In this document: in pieces, positions 45,219-55,883 of the stretch | How the letters are laid out: each line of letters begins with the position of its first letter | How positions within the stretch are numbered: position 1 is the first letter of the stretch | Assembly: GCA_963759735.1 (NCBI GenBank) | Contig: CAVXAF010000004.1 | Coordinates: forward strand, 248,001-312,000 | DNA: 64,000 nt | Source: Hyphomicrobium_A sp963759735 | Lineage (GTDB): Bacteria; Pseudomonadota; Alphaproteobacteria; Rhizobiales; Hyphomicrobiaceae | Direction: 5' to 3' | Position numbers and translations under genes: made by a program | The notes under the pieces: generated by a model | Database searches by the model: none | Told to the model about the DNA's origin: nothing | Seen by the model: the letters and a program-made list of their open reading frames with translations, nothing else

Positions 45219-46055
45219 ATGCAGTTTAAACGGCGAAACAGAGTGCTGCCCGGCTTCGGATTGTCGATGGGCGTGACGATCTCGTATCTGTCGCTCATCG
45301 TGCTTATTCCACTGGCGGCCGTGTTTCTAAGGAGTTCCACGCTCGGCTGGAGCGAATTCTGGCACGTCGCCACGGCGCCCCGCGTCATGGCCTCCTATCG
45401 CTTGAGTTTTGGCGCCTCGCTGCTCGCCGCCGCCATCAACGTCGTGTTCGGACTGCTGCTCGCCTGGAGCCTCGTGCGCTACAGCTTCCCGGGGCGGCGC
45501 ATTGTCGACGCGCTGGTCGATTTGCCCTTCGCGCTGCCGACGGCCGTTGCCGGCATCGCCTTGACGGCGATCTATGCACCCAACGGCTTGCTCGGTCAGT
45601 ACCTTGAGCCGCTGGGCATCAAGGTTGCTTTCACGCCTCTCGGCGTGCTGGTGGCGCTGGTGTTCATTGGCGTGCCGTTCATCGTGCGCACGGTGCAGCC
45701 GGTGCTGGAGGATCTCGATGTCGAGTTCGAGGAAGCAGCGGCCAGCCTTGGCGCAACGCGGCTGCAGACGATCCGTCGCGTCGTGCTACCGGCGCTATGG
45801 CCTGCGTTGCTGACAGGTTTTGCGCTGGCCTTTGCCCGCGCTGTCGGCGAGTACGGCTCTGTCATCTTCATCGCCGGCAACATTCCGATGGTCTCGGAGA
45901 TCACGCCGCTCATTATCATCACCAAGCTGGAGCAGTACGACTACGCCGGCGCCACCGCGGTCGCGGCAGTGATGCTCGTCGTATCGTTTGTGCTGCTGCT
46001 GATCATCAACGCGCTGCAGGCCTGGACGGCGCGCTCTAGCGAGAGATCGCGCTGA
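45219..46055 (+). CDS. cysT: Sulfate ABC transporter permease CysT (CysU)
   Basis: A 278-residue inner-membrane permease with six transmembrane segments. The start RVLPGFGLSMGVTISYLSLIVLIPL and the segment DLPFALPTAVAGIALTAIY are typical. The ABC-permease coupling loop is EEAAASLGATRLQTIRRVVLPALWPALLTG. It forms the channel with CysW. Its stop and the cysW start overlap as TGATG. The 25-residue peptide gene lies just upstream. Confidence 0.95.
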   Translation: MQFKRRNRVLPGFGLSMGVTISYLSLIVLIPLAAVFLRSSTLGWSEFWHVATAPRVMASYRLSFGASLLAAAINVVFGLLLAWSLVRYSFPGRRIVDALVDLPFALPTAVAGIALTAIYAPNGLLGQYLEPLGIKVAFTPLGVLVALVFIGVPFIVRTVQPVLEDLDVEFEEAAASLGATRLQTIRRVVLPALWPALLTGFALAFARAVGEYGSVIFIAGNIPMVSEITPLIIITKLEQYDYAGATAVAAVMLVVSFVLLLIINALQAWTARSSERSR

Positions 46056-46945
46056 TGGCGGTCGTATCCCATGTAGCCCCATTCGCCCGCGCCGCCCGTT
46101 TCGAAGCCAATCCGGCGGCGGCCGATTCTCCGCTTTCGAAGTGGGTCATCATCACGGTGGCGCTGACCTTTTTTGCAGCTTTCCTGCTGCTGCCGCTGTT
46201 CGCGGTGTTCGTCGAGGCGTTCAAGAAGGGTTGGGAGGCCTACATCCGGGCCATCATTGAGCCGGACGCCATGTCGGCGATGCGGCTGACACTCTTCGCG
46301 GCCGCTGTCGCCGTTCCCTTGAATGTAGCCTTCGGCATCGCTGCGGCATGGGCGATCGCCAAGCACGACTTTCGCGGCAAGCAGTTCCTAATAACGCTCA
46401 TCGATCTGCCGTTTTCGGTCTCGCCGGTAATCGCCGGCCTCATCTATGTGCTCGTCTTCGGCGCCCAGGGGTGGTTCGGTCCGTGGCTGTATGAGCACGA
46501 CATCAAGATCATCTTCGCGGTTCCAGGGATCATCCTAGCCACCGTCTTTGTCACCGTGCCGTTCGTCGCCCGCGAGTTGATTCCGCTGATGCAGGCGCAG
46601 GGTCGCGACGAAGAGGAAGCAGCGCTCGTGCTCGGCGCGTCTGGCTGGCGCATGTTCACGCGCGTGACGCTGCCCAACATCAAATGGGGACTGCTGTACG
46701 GCGTCATCCTCTGCAACGCCCGCGCCATGGGCGAGTTCGGCGCCGTGTCGGTGGTGTCGGGCCACATCCGCGGGCAGACCAACACCATGCCTCTGCACGT
46801 TGAAATCCTCTACAATGAATACCAATTCGCAGCAGCATTCGCCGTGGCGTCGCTGCTTGCCCTGCTTGCCTTGGTGACCTTGGTCGTCAAGACGTTGATC
46901 GAATGGCGGGCCGGCACTCAATTGCACCAACCAGAGGCACCATGA
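46055..46945 (+). CDS. cysW: Sulfate ABC transporter permease CysW
   Basis: A 296-residue partner permease with six transmembrane segments, DLPFSVSPVIAGLIYVLVFGAQG and the coupling loop EEEAALVLGASGWRMFTRVTLPNIKWGLLYG. The periplasmic end GHIRGQTNTMPLHVEILYNEYQFAAAFA is characteristic of CysW. Its stop overlaps the cysA start (ATGA), so the four transporter and regulator genes are translationally linked. Confidence 0.95.
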   Translation: MAVVSHVAPFARAARFEANPAAADSPLSKWVIITVALTFFAAFLLLPLFAVFVEAFKKGWEAYIRAIIEPDAMSAMRLTLFAAAVAVPLNVAFGIAAAWAIAKHDFRGKQFLITLIDLPFSVSPVIAGLIYVLVFGAQGWFGPWLYEHDIKIIFAVPGIILATVFVTVPFVARELIPLMQAQGRDEEEAALVLGASGWRMFTRVTLPNIKWGLLYGVILCNARAMGEFGAVSVVSGHIRGQTNTMPLHVEILYNEYQFAAAFAVASLLALLALVTLVVKTLIEWRAGTQLHQPEAP

Positions 46946-48042
46946 GCATTGAAGTCCGCGGCATCCGCAAAACGTTCGGAAACTTCGTCGCGCTTGACAA
47001 CGTCAGCCTCGAATTTCCCACCGGCCAGCTGGTTGCGCTGCTGGGGCCGTCCGGCTGTGGCAAGACCACGCTGCTGCGCATCATCGCCGGTCTCGACTAC
47101 GCCGATCAGGGAAACATCATTCTCGACGGCGAGGACGCATCGAGCACGCACGTGCGCGAGCGCCAGGTAGGATTTGTTTTCCAGCACTACGCGCTGTTCC
47201 GGCACATGACGGTTTTCGACAACGTCGCCTTCGGTCTGCGCGTCAAGCCGCGCCACATCCGCCTTCCCGAGCGGGAGATCAAACTCCAGGTGAAGGAGCT
47301 GCTCGAGCTGGTGCAGCTTGACTGGCTGGCCGACCGTTATCCTTCGCAGCTCTCGGGTGGCCAGCGCCAGCGCATTGCCCTCGCCCGCGCGCTCGCCGTG
47401 CGGCCGCGCGTGCTGCTCCTCGATGAACCGTTCGGGGCGCTAGATGCCAAGGTGCGCAAGGAACTGCGCCGCTGGCTGCGCCGCCTGCATGACGAACTGC
47501 ACATCACCTCGCTGTTCGTCACGCACGACCAGGACGAGGCGATCGAGCTCGCCGACCGCCTAGTTCTGATGAATCGCGGCCAAGTCGAGCAGGTCGGCAC
47601 GGTGCGCGAGGTGTACGCCCAGCCCGCAACGCCCTTCGTCTACTCCTTCCTCGGGGCGGTGAATAAGTTCACCGGCCGCGTAGAGGGCGAGCATCTGCGC
47701 GTCGGAGGCGACGTCATGCCCATCGCCGGCGGTGGCGGCACGGACGGCCAGGATGCCGTCGCGTTCGCCCGCCCGCACGAACTCGACATCATCGCCGACC
47801 GGACCAGCCGCGTGGGCGTACCCGCAACCATCAGCCGCATCCTCGACATCGGGGCCGTCGCGCGCGTTGAGCTCAGTGCTCCCACCCCGGCCGCCAATGG
47901 CTCCGGAAAATCCGCACAGCCGCAATACTTCGAAGTGGAATTATCGGCGCAGAAACTATCCGATCTTAATCTCGCGGCCGGCCAGCCGGTTCGCCTCGTC
48001 AGCTCGAGGCTGCGGGTCTTCGAGCGAGGCGCCCAGACGTGA
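46942..48042 (+). CDS. cysA: Sulfate ABC transporter ATPase CysA
   Basis: A 366-residue ATPase. Walker A is GPSGCGKTT, Q-loop FVFQHYALF, signature LSGGQRQRIALARAL, Walker B VLLLDEPFGALD, and switch histidine VTHDQ. The C-terminal third is a regulatory domain of the CysA/TOBE type (VYSFLGAVNKF, then VAFARPHELDI). ATG 46,942 is used; an earlier GTG lies inside cysW. Its end overlaps the CysB-like gene by four bases (GTGA). Confidence 0.95.
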   Translation: MSIEVRGIRKTFGNFVALDNVSLEFPTGQLVALLGPSGCGKTTLLRIIAGLDYADQGNIILDGEDASSTHVRERQVGFVFQHYALFRHMTVFDNVAFGLRVKPRHIRLPEREIKLQVKELLELVQLDWLADRYPSQLSGGQRQRIALARALAVRPRVLLLDEPFGALDAKVRKELRRWLRRLHDELHITSLFVTHDQDEAIELADRLVLMNRGQVEQVGTVREVYAQPATPFVYSFLGAVNKFTGRVEGEHLRVGGDVMPIAGGGGTDGQDAVAFARPHELDIIADRTSRVGVPATISRILDIGAVARVELSAPTPAANGSGKSAQPQYFEVELSAQKLSDLNLAAGQPVRLVSSRLRVFERGAQT

Positions 48043-48980
48043 ACTTCCAGCAGCTGCGCATTATTCGCGAGACCGTGCGCCGCAACTTCAATCTGACCGA
48101 GGTTGCGAACGCGCTTTACACGTCGCAGTCCGGCGTAAGCAAGCACATCAAGGATCTAGAGGACGAACTCGGCGTCGAGCTGTTCGTGCGTCGCGGCAAG
48201 CGCTTGCTCGGCATGACCGAGCCCGGCAAGGAGCTGGTCGCCATCGTCGAGCGCATGCTGCTCGATGCCAAGAACATCAAGCAGCTGGCCGAGCATTTCG
48301 CAAAGAGCGATCAAGGTGAGTTGACCATCGCCACGACGCACACGCAGGCGCGGTACGCGCTGCCGCCCGTCGTCGTGAAGTTCAAGAAGGCGTTCCCCAA
48401 GGTGCGGCTCATATTGCATCAGGCGAGCCCAAAGGAAATCGTCGCCATGCTGCTGGAAGGCAGCGCTGATATTGGCGTCGCTACCGAGGCGCTGGAGGAA
48501 AACCCCGACGTCGTCGCCTTCCCGTACTACTCCTGGGAGCACGCGATCATCGTTCCGCCCGGCCATGAGCTGGAGAGCGTCAAGCCGCTCACGCTGGAGG
48601 CCATCGCCGCCTCGCCCATCATCACCTATGATCCCGGCTTCACCGGGCGCTCGCGCATCGACAACGCCTTCGCCAAGGCCGGCATCGAGCCGGACATCGT
48701 CATGACGGCCCTCGATGCCGACGTCATCAAGACGTATGTGGAATTGGGCGTCGGCGTCGGCATCGTCGCCTCGATGTCCTATGACGCCAAGCGCGACACC
48801 GGCCTGCGACTGCTGGATGCGAGCGGCCTGTTCGCCCGCAACACCTCACGCATCGCCGTGCGCCAGGGGCGCTACCTACGTGGCTATGCCTATCGCTTCC
48901 TGGAACTGTGCTCGCCGGATCTCACTGAATCCGTCATCCGTTCGAGTGTGGCCCCGAGAGGCGAGTCCGAGGCGGACTAG
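48039..48980 (+). CDS. cysB: CysB-like LysR regulator
   Basis: A 313-residue LysR-type regulator. The DNA-binding part NFQQLRIIRETVRRNFNLTEVANALYTSQSGVSKHIKDLE is the CysB/Cbl form. The rest is an inducer domain (TIATTHTQARYALPPVV, FKKAFPKVRLILHQASPKEIV, ITYDPGFTGRSRIDNAF), with the TTHTQARY and GFTGR segments that hold sulfate or N-acetylserine-type ligands in CysB. It probably activates the sulfate genes under sulfur limitation. It starts at GTG 48,039, overlapping the cysA stop. Having the regulator as the last gene of the operon implies autoregulation. Confidence 0.9.
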   Translation: MNFQQLRIIRETVRRNFNLTEVANALYTSQSGVSKHIKDLEDELGVELFVRRGKRLLGMTEPGKELVAIVERMLLDAKNIKQLAEHFAKSDQGELTIATTHTQARYALPPVVVKFKKAFPKVRLILHQASPKEIVAMLLEGSADIGVATEALEENPDVVAFPYYSWEHAIIVPPGHELESVKPLTLEAIAASPIITYDPGFTGRSRIDNAFAKAGIEPDIVMTALDADVIKTYVELGVGVGIVASMSYDAKRDTGLRLLDASGLFARNTSRIAVRQGRYLRGYAYRFLELCSPDLTESVIRSSVAPRGESEAD

Positions 48981-49023
48981 CTCTCGCCTGGCCATGACGC
49001 TACTGGAGTGGCCGAGGCGGATG

Positions 49024-49506
49024 CTACGCCAACAGCGTCGCCAGGGCGCCGTCGGCGACCATTTTATCCTTCACCTTCTGCGGAATGGGATAGAGCACAC
49101 CTTCGCCCTCGAGAACGCGCTTGCCGTCCTTGTCCTCCACCCAGCAGGTGAAGACGACGTTCTTTTCTCCCTTCTCCTTTACCTGCGCGACGGCGGTGTA
49201 AGGCGCGTCCAGATAGACCGGAGCTAGAAACTTGAGGTTCTGCCCGCCCCAGATGGCGCCGAGGCCCGGCATGTCCATGCCGAAGATGCCCGAGAACTTG
49301 GCGACCGAGATCATCCCGTGCGCGATGCGGTTCTTGAACACGGTGCCCTTGGCATACTCTTCGTTGAAGTGCGCAGGGTTGAAGTCGCCAGAAATTTCCC
49401 CGAACTTCTGCACGTCGCTATCGTTGACGGAGTAGTCCAGACGATAGGTGTCACCCACGTTGAGATCATTGATGCTTTTGCAGGCGCGGGGCAGAGGATT
49501 GGCCAT
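49024..49506 (-). CDS. MaoC-like (R)-specific enoyl-CoA hydratase
   Basis: A 160-residue hot-dog-fold protein. SGDFNPAHFNEEYAKGTVFKNRIAHGMIS carries the hydratase 2 motif with the catalytic Asp (in GDFNPAH) and His. VGDTYRLDYSVNDSDVQKF precedes it. Such proteins hydrate trans-2-enoyl-CoA to (R)-3-hydroxyacyl-CoA, for polyester synthesis or fatty-acid metabolism. The length fits a single-domain PhaJ-type enzyme. It is a lone gene, divergent from msrA with 208 bases between, and unrelated to its neighbours as far as I can see. Confidence 0.9.
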   Translation of the reverse strand: MANPLPRACKSINDLNVGDTYRLDYSVNDSDVQKFGEISGDFNPAHFNEEYAKGTVFKNRIAHGMISVAKFSGIFGMDMPGLGAIWGGQNLKFLAPVYLDAPYTAVAQVKEKGEKNVVFTCWVEDKDGKRVLEGEGVLYPIPQKVKDKMVADGALATLLA

Positions 49507-49714
49507 GGGAGATGTCCTGTGTGCGATTTCGCAGGCACTCTTTCACACAAGCGCGCGGACGGGCAACCGGGTGGCGTTCGTGGCCCTCGCAATGGCAGGA
49601 GACTTCCGTAAAATTGTCAGATCGGGATGGAGAAAACTTCCGCTTTGGGGCGGTAGGTAAATCGCGGGAGCAACCCCATATCTGGGGCCTCAACGTGCCG
49701 AAGGGAGACCGAAC

Positions 49715-50239
49715 ATGACCACCACCGAACGTGCAGTCCTGGCCGGCGGCTGCTTCTGGGGCATGCAGGATCTGATACGCCGGCTGCCCGGGGTCATCAG
49801 CACGCGCGTCGGATATACGGGCGGCGAAGTTCCCAATGCCACTTATCGCAATCACGGTTCGCACGCCGAGGCCATCGAGATCACCTTCGATCCGCAACGG
49901 ACGAGCTATCGGGCGCTGCTCGAATTCTTCTTCCAGATTCACGACCCGACAACCCGCAACCGCCAGGGCAACGACACCGGCGCGAGCTATCGGTCGGCGA
50001 TCTTCTATACGACCGACGAACAAAAGCGGGTGGCAGAAGACACCATTGCGGACGTCGATGCTTCGGGGTTGTGGCCCGGCCGGGTGGTGACCGAAGTCGT
50101 ACCGGCGAGCGAGTTTTGGCAGGCCGAGCCCGAGCACCAGGACTATCTGGAGCGGGTACCCAACGGCTACACGTGCCACTTCGTGCGGCCGAACTGGAAG
50201 CTGCCGCGGCGTGCCGACGCTGGCGGCGCCGCTGCCTAG
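49715..50239 (+). CDS. msrA: Peptide-methionine (S)-S-oxide reductase MsrA
   Basis: A 174-residue MsrA. The active site GCFWG with Cys13 near the N-terminus is clear. Further conserved parts are GVISTRVGYTGGEVPNATYRNHGSHAEAI and EFFFQIHDPTTRNRQGNDTGASYRSAIFY. It reduces methionine S-sulfoxide in oxidised proteins. GGGAGA lies about seven bases before ATG 49,715. It stands alone. The stretch that follows, to the start of the alpha-glucan operon, is about 300 bases in which I see no gene. Confidence 0.95.
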   Translation: MTTTERAVLAGGCFWGMQDLIRRLPGVISTRVGYTGGEVPNATYRNHGSHAEAIEITFDPQRTSYRALLEFFFQIHDPTTRNRQGNDTGASYRSAIFYTTDEQKRVAEDTIADVDASGLWPGRVVTEVVPASEFWQAEPEHQDYLERVPNGYTCHFVRPNWKLPRRADAGGAAA

Positions 50240-50536
50240 AGACGGCTACCTGATGCGCGCAAGCGCCTTGCCGAAAAGCACCGCGGTGGCCCGAGACGGG
50301 CTGCCGCGGCCTGCTGCATCTACGCCAAGCCCCGAACGCTTCGACCGCTCTAGCGCCGGCGCGATGGCGCCTCTCCGAATACCGGCCCGGTTTGGTCTCG
50401 TTGAGTTGAGTTAACGGCTACGGCCGCCCTCGGTTCGATTTCTCATTTTCTGTGCACTCGGAACCACTTGCCCGCGGCCGGTGTTGCCCCCGGTGGCTGG
50501 ATCGACGGGATTTGGCTCGGCCACGCCAATCAGCCG
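50240..50536. other. Intergenic region before the alpha-glucan operon
   Basis: 297 bases from msrA to the ATG chosen for glgE. The last part may code if glgE starts at TTG 50,468. Frames here are short and lack family features. The AT-richer stretch around 50,400-50,460 (GTTGAGTTGAGTTAACGG, then GATTTCTCATTTTCTG) is the likeliest place for the operon promoter, but no hexamer pair can be fixed. Confidence 0.4.
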
Positions 50537-52555
50537 ATGCGAGATATCTTGAATTACGAAAGTTTCGATCAGTTGGCCCCCGCCGACGCCGTCGGTTCGC
50601 TGCCGGTGGTGACGCCCCGTATCACCCTCAGCAATGTGTCGCCCGAGATCGAGGGTGGCGCTTACCCCGCTAAGGCAGTCATCGGCGACGTCTTTGTCGT
50701 CGAGTGCGACGTGTTAACCGATGGACACGAGCAGTCCGCCGCCGCTCTGCGCTATCGGCTGCCGCGTAGCGGCATGTGGCAGGAAGTGCCCATGCGCGCC
50801 TTGGGCAACGATCGCTGGCGCGGAGAATTTCCCCTCGAGGAGCGCGGTGTCTACGAATACACGCTCGTCGCTTGGCGCGACGCGTTCGCTACATGGCTGG
50901 CACAGGCGACCGTCAAGAAGAACGCGGGGCAGAAGCTCGACGTCGAGTTCGACGTCCTGCGCGGTTGGCTCAAACGCGCGGCTGATGAGGCGCGCGGCGG
51001 ACAGCGGCAGGCGTTTGTCCGCCTGCTCGCCGACTTCGACGCGGCAGAGGACGATGCCCGGCGTCTCGAAATGATCGGCGCGGCGACGGCCCAGACGCTG
51101 TTGCGCAGCCCTGCGGCCCGCACTTTCCCGCTTACATATGACAAGACACTGTCGGTGCTGGTCGAACGCAAGGCCGCGGCATTCAGCGCCTGGTACGAAC
51201 TAACGCCGCGGTCGCAGGCGGACGACGAAACGCGCCACGGGACGTTCAAGGATGTCGTGGCGCGCTTGCCCTACGTGCGAGACATGGGTTTCGACGTTCT
51301 TTATTTGACGCCGATCCATCCGATCGGTCGCGCCAACCGCAAGGGGCGCAATAACGCGCTTGTCGCCGGGCCGACTGATCCCGGCAGTCCGTACGCCATC
51401 GGCGCCGAGGACGGCGGTCACGATGCGCTCCATGCCGAACTCGGCGACTTTAATGATTTCGCGGAGCTGGTCGAGGCGGCTGCCGAGCAGGGGCTTGAGA
51501 TCGCACTCGACTTCGCCATCCAGTGCTCGCCGGATCACCCCTGGATCAAGGAGCACCCGGAGTGGTTCGAATGGCTGCCAGACGGCAGCATCCGCTACGC
51601 CGAGAATCCGCCGAAGAAATACGAGGACATCGTCAACGTTCACTTCTACGGCGATGCCTTTCCTTCGCTGTGGCTGGCTCTGCGCGATGTGGTGCTGTTC
51701 TGGGTCGAGCGGGGCGTCAAGATTTTCCGCGTCGACAACCCGCACACCAAACCGTTCCCCTTCTGGCAGTGGTTGATCGGTGAGGTGCAGGCGCGCGATC
51801 CGGATGTGATCTTTCTCGCTGAGGCGTTCACGCGGCCTAAGCTCATGGAGCAACTGGCGCGCATCGGGTTTACGCAGAGCTACTCGTACTTCACGTGGCG
51901 CAATACCAAGCAGGAGCTAACGGAATACCTGCAGGAGTTGACCGGCCCGTCGCGCCACTTCATGCGCCCGAACTTCTTCGTCAATACGCCCGATATCAAC
52001 CCCTATTACCTGCAGACGAGTGGCCGCCCGGGCTTTCGCGTGCGCCTCGTTCTGGCCGCCAGCCTTGGCGGCAACTACGGCGTCTACAGCGGGTTCGAGC
52101 TGTGCGAGTCGGCTGCCGTTCCCGGCAAGGAGGAATATGCGGATTCCGAGAAGTATCAGCTGAAGGCGTGGAACTGGAACGACCCCGCGAACATTCGCGA
52201 AGACATCAAGCGCATGAATGCGCTGCGGCATGCGTCCCCCGCCTTGCAGCAGTTCGCCAACGTCAAATTCTACAACGCGTGGAACGACAACATCCTCTAT
52301 TACGCCAAGGCGACACACGACCTCAGCGACGTGCTTCTCTTCGCCGTCAATCTCGATCCGCACAACCCGCAGGGTGCTCACTTCGAAGTGCCGCTGTGGG
52401 AGTTCGGCCTCGAGGATGACGCCTCGATCGAGGTCGAGGACATGGTCGCCGGCGACCGCTTCACGTGGACCGGCAAGGTTCAGCACGTGCTGCTCGATCC
52501 GCAGGAAAACCCGTACATGATCTGGCGCCTCTACAAGCCGGCAGGTGCGCCATGA
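50537..52555 (+). CDS. glgE: Alpha-1,4-glucan:maltose-1-phosphate maltosyltransferase GlgE
   Basis: A 672-residue GH13 subfamily 3 enzyme that extends alpha-1,4-glucans with maltose 1-phosphate. The N-terminal domain shows RITLSNVSPEIEGGAYPAKAVIGD and RWRGEFPLEERGVYEYTLVAWRD. The catalytic barrel has FDVLYLTPIHPIGRANRKGRNN, IALDFAIQCSPDHPW, the nucleophile in KIFRVDNPHTKP and the acid in VIFLAEAFTRP. The start is uncertain between ATG 50,537 (used) and TTG 50,468; neither has a strong ribosome site. It is the first gene of a seven-gene operon, overlapping the TreS gene by four bases. Confidence 0.94.
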   Translation: MRDILNYESFDQLAPADAVGSLPVVTPRITLSNVSPEIEGGAYPAKAVIGDVFVVECDVLTDGHEQSAAALRYRLPRSGMWQEVPMRALGNDRWRGEFPLEERGVYEYTLVAWRDAFATWLAQATVKKNAGQKLDVEFDVLRGWLKRAADEARGGQRQAFVRLLADFDAAEDDARRLEMIGAATAQTLLRSPAARTFPLTYDKTLSVLVERKAAAFSAWYELTPRSQADDETRHGTFKDVVARLPYVRDMGFDVLYLTPIHPIGRANRKGRNNALVAGPTDPGSPYAIGAEDGGHDALHAELGDFNDFAELVEAAAEQGLEIALDFAIQCSPDHPWIKEHPEWFEWLPDGSIRYAENPPKKYEDIVNVHFYGDAFPSLWLALRDVVLFWVERGVKIFRVDNPHTKPFPFWQWLIGEVQARDPDVIFLAEAFTRPKLMEQLARIGFTQSYSYFTWRNTKQELTEYLQELTGPSRHFMRPNFFVNTPDINPYYLQTSGRPGFRVRLVLAASLGGNYGVYSGFELCESAAVPGKEEYADSEKYQLKAWNWNDPANIREDIKRMNALRHASPALQQFANVKFYNAWNDNILYYAKATHDLSDVLLFAVNLDPHNPQGAHFEVPLWEFGLEDDASIEVEDMVAGDRFTWTGKVQHVLLDPQENPYMIWRLYKPAGAP

Positions 52556-55500
52556 GCAGCATCTCCCTTCGTCAGGCCGTGCAGGAACGCAGCGAGACGC
52601 TGCATGCCGAGCTGACCAAGCCGACCGCGCCCGTCGAGCGGGGCGACCGCGAGTGGTATCGCGACGCCATCATCTATCAGCTGCACATCAAGGCCTTCGC
52701 CGATTCCAATGGTGACGGAATCGGCGATTTCGCTGGTTTGCTCGACAAGCTCGACTATGTGCAGACGCTCGGCGTAACGGCGATCTGGCTGCTGCCGTTC
52801 TATCCTTCCCCGCTGCGCGATGACGGCTACGACATTGCCGACTACGCGTCGGTGCATCCCGCCTACGGCAACCTCGACGACTTCAAGCGCTTCGTCGACG
52901 CCGCGCATGAACGCGGCATCCGCGTCATCACAGAGCTGGTCATCAACCATACCTCGGACGCTCATCCATGGTTTCAGCGTGCACGCTCGGCGCCGAAGGG
53001 ATCTGCGGAACGCGACTTCTACGTGTGGAGCGACACCGAGGAGCACTATCAGGGAACGCGCATCATCTTCGTCGATACGGAAACGTCGAACTGGACGTGG
53101 GACAAGAAGGCGAACGCCTATTTCTGGCATCGCTTCTATTCGCACCAACCTGACCTCAACTTCGCGAACCCGCGCGTGTTCGAAGAAGTGGTAGCGGCGA
53201 TGCGCTTCTGGCTAGACCTCGGTGTAGACGGCCTGCGCCTCGACGCTGTGCCTTATCTTTGCGAACGCGACGGCACCAACAACGAGAACCTGCCGGAGAC
53301 GCACGACGTGCTGCGGCGCATGCGGGCCGAGATCGACGCCAACTACCCCGATCGGATGCTGCTCGCCGAGGCCAACCAGTGGCCCGAGGACACGCGCCCC
53401 TACTTCGGCGAGGGCGATGAATGCCACATGGCGTTCCACTTCCCGCTCATGCCGCGCATGTATATGGCGCTGGCGCAGGAAGACCGTCATCCGATCACCG
53501 ACATCCTGCGCCAGACGCCGGACATCCCCGACGGGTGCCAGTGGGCGCTGTTCCTGCGCAACCATGACGAACTGACGCTGGAGATGGTGACCGCCGAGGA
53601 GCGCGACTACCTGTGGAAGACGTACGCCGTCGATCCGCGCGCACGCATCAATCTCGGCATCCGCCGGCGGCTTGCCTCGCTGATGGACAACGACCGCCGC
53701 AAGATCGAGTTAATGAACGTTTTGCTGCTGTCAATGCGCGGCACGCCGGTGCTCTACTACGGCGACGAGATCGGCATGGGGGATAACTTCTATCTCGGCG
53801 ATCGCGACGGCGTGCGCACGCCGATGCAGTGGTCGATCGACCGCAACTCTGGGTTCTCGCGCGCCGATCCGCAGCGGCTATATCTACCGGTCCTGATGGA
53901 CCCGATTTACGGGTATCAGGCCGTCAACGTCGAATCCCAGCAGAGCGATGCCTCATCGCTACTCAACTGGACGCGGCGCATGGTGGCGGTGCGCAAAAAC
54001 CATCGCGCCTTCGGCCGCGGCACGCTGGACTTCATCTATCCCAACAATCGCCGCGTACTCTCTTTCCTGCGCGAGTTCGAGGGTGAGACGATCCTGTGCG
54101 TCGCGAACCTAAGCCGTTCTGCCCAGGCAGTGGAACTGGACCTCAGCAAGTTCCGCGGCTCGGTGCCCATCGAGCTGACCGGCGGCTCGTCGTTTCCCGC
54201 CATTGGTGCCACGCCTTATGTGCTGACGCTGCCCGCCTATGGTTATTTCTGGTTCGTCCTCGCCGACCAGGAGCAGCTACCGCGCTGGTATACGCCACCG
54301 CCTGAGCCGCTGCCCGAACTCATCACGCTTGTCATGAGCGATAGCTGGCAGAGTTTGCTCTCGACACGCGAAGGCCGCCATCTCGAGCACAGCGTTCTGA
54401 AGAAGTACCTAGCGCGGCAAAGGTGGTTCACCTCGAAGAACACCGGCATCGACAGCGTCTCGCTCAATCCCATGGCCGCGGTCAGCGGCGCCGATGTCGA
54501 TCACATGCTGTCGACGGTGACGGTGCGGACGACGGACGGAGTCACTAAGGACTACTTCTTCCCGTTCACCCTCCGCTGGCAGGAGAAAGCGAGCCTCGCC
54601 ATGCGGCCGTTCGCTCTGGCCAAGGTGCGTCGCGGGCCGCAGATGGGCATGCTGTTCGACGCCGCGAACGATGAAGGCTTCGTGCGCGCCATTATCGAGC
54701 ACCTGCGCGCGCGGCGCACGGTGCAGGTCCGCGGCGGTGAGCTTCGTTTCCAGCCAGGCGCGGCCCTGCCGGCGACGGGCGAGGAGGAAGCAATCAGGAT
54801 CCTCGGTGCCGAGCAGAGCAATGCCTCGGCCGTGGTCAGCGACAGCGTTCTGCTGAAATTCTACCGGCGCGTCGAGTCCGGCATGCATCCCGAGATCGAG
54901 ATGAGCCGCTATCTGACCGAGCAGGTCGGCTTCGAACATACGCCGCGGTTCATGGGCCAAGTCGAGTTCGTCGGTGACGATCAACGGGGGCAGGTGCTGG
55001 CCGGCGCTTTCGAATTCGTCAATAACCAGGGCGATGCCTGGCAGGTGGTCACGGACGCGCTGGCGCGTACGCTTGAAGATCAGGGACTCAACCCCACACA
55101 TGGCGAGCTGCCGAAGCTGGCGTTCCCAGCTGATATCGGCAAAAAATTGGGGCGCCGCACGGCTGATCTGCACATCGCTTTGGCGAACCCGACCGAGGAT
55201 ACGGCGTTCTCGCCGGAGCCGATTGGTCGTGACGACATCCGTCGCTGGGTGGCCGAGACCCGCGCCGAGGCGGACGGAGCGCTCGGTGCTCTCAAGACGC
55301 TCGATGCCAAGTCGCTCGCCGGCGGCGTCGCCCAATGCGTCGATGCGCTGCTGGCACGGTCGGGCAAGATCTACGCGATGCTTGATCGCTTTGCAGAGCT
55401 GCCGGCGTCAGGCAGCAAGACGCGCATCCATGGCGACTACCACCTCGGGCAGATCCTTATCGTCAAGAACGATCTGATGATCGTCGATTTCGAGGGCGAG

Positions 55501-55883
55501 CCGGCGCGTTCACTTGAAGATCGCCGTGCCAAGTCCTCGCCGCTCAGCGATCTCGCCGGCGCGCTGCGGTCGCTCGACTACGCGGCTTGGACGGCGCTGG
55601 ATCGGGTTAGCGCCGAGGGTGTCGTGGCAAACGAGCATTTGGCGCCCCTTGCGTTGCGGTGGCGCGACCGACAGGTCGACGATTGCATCGCGGCCTATCG
55701 GGACATCGTCAGGCCGGCCGGGGCTTACCCCGAGAATGACGAAGCCGCCGAAGGCCTCTTGGCGCTCTTTTTGCTCCGCAAGGCTCTTTACGAGCTGCGC
55801 TACGAGATTGGCAGCCGCCCGGCATGGCTGTCGATCCCGACGAGGGGAATTATCGAGCTGCTGGATAAGGCCGGAGGCCACGC

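Noticed and set aside
49507..49714. Riboswitch or regulatory RNA between the MaoC-like gene and msrA
   Set aside because: No recognisable conserved core or terminator pair. It appears to be an ordinary divergent promoter region.
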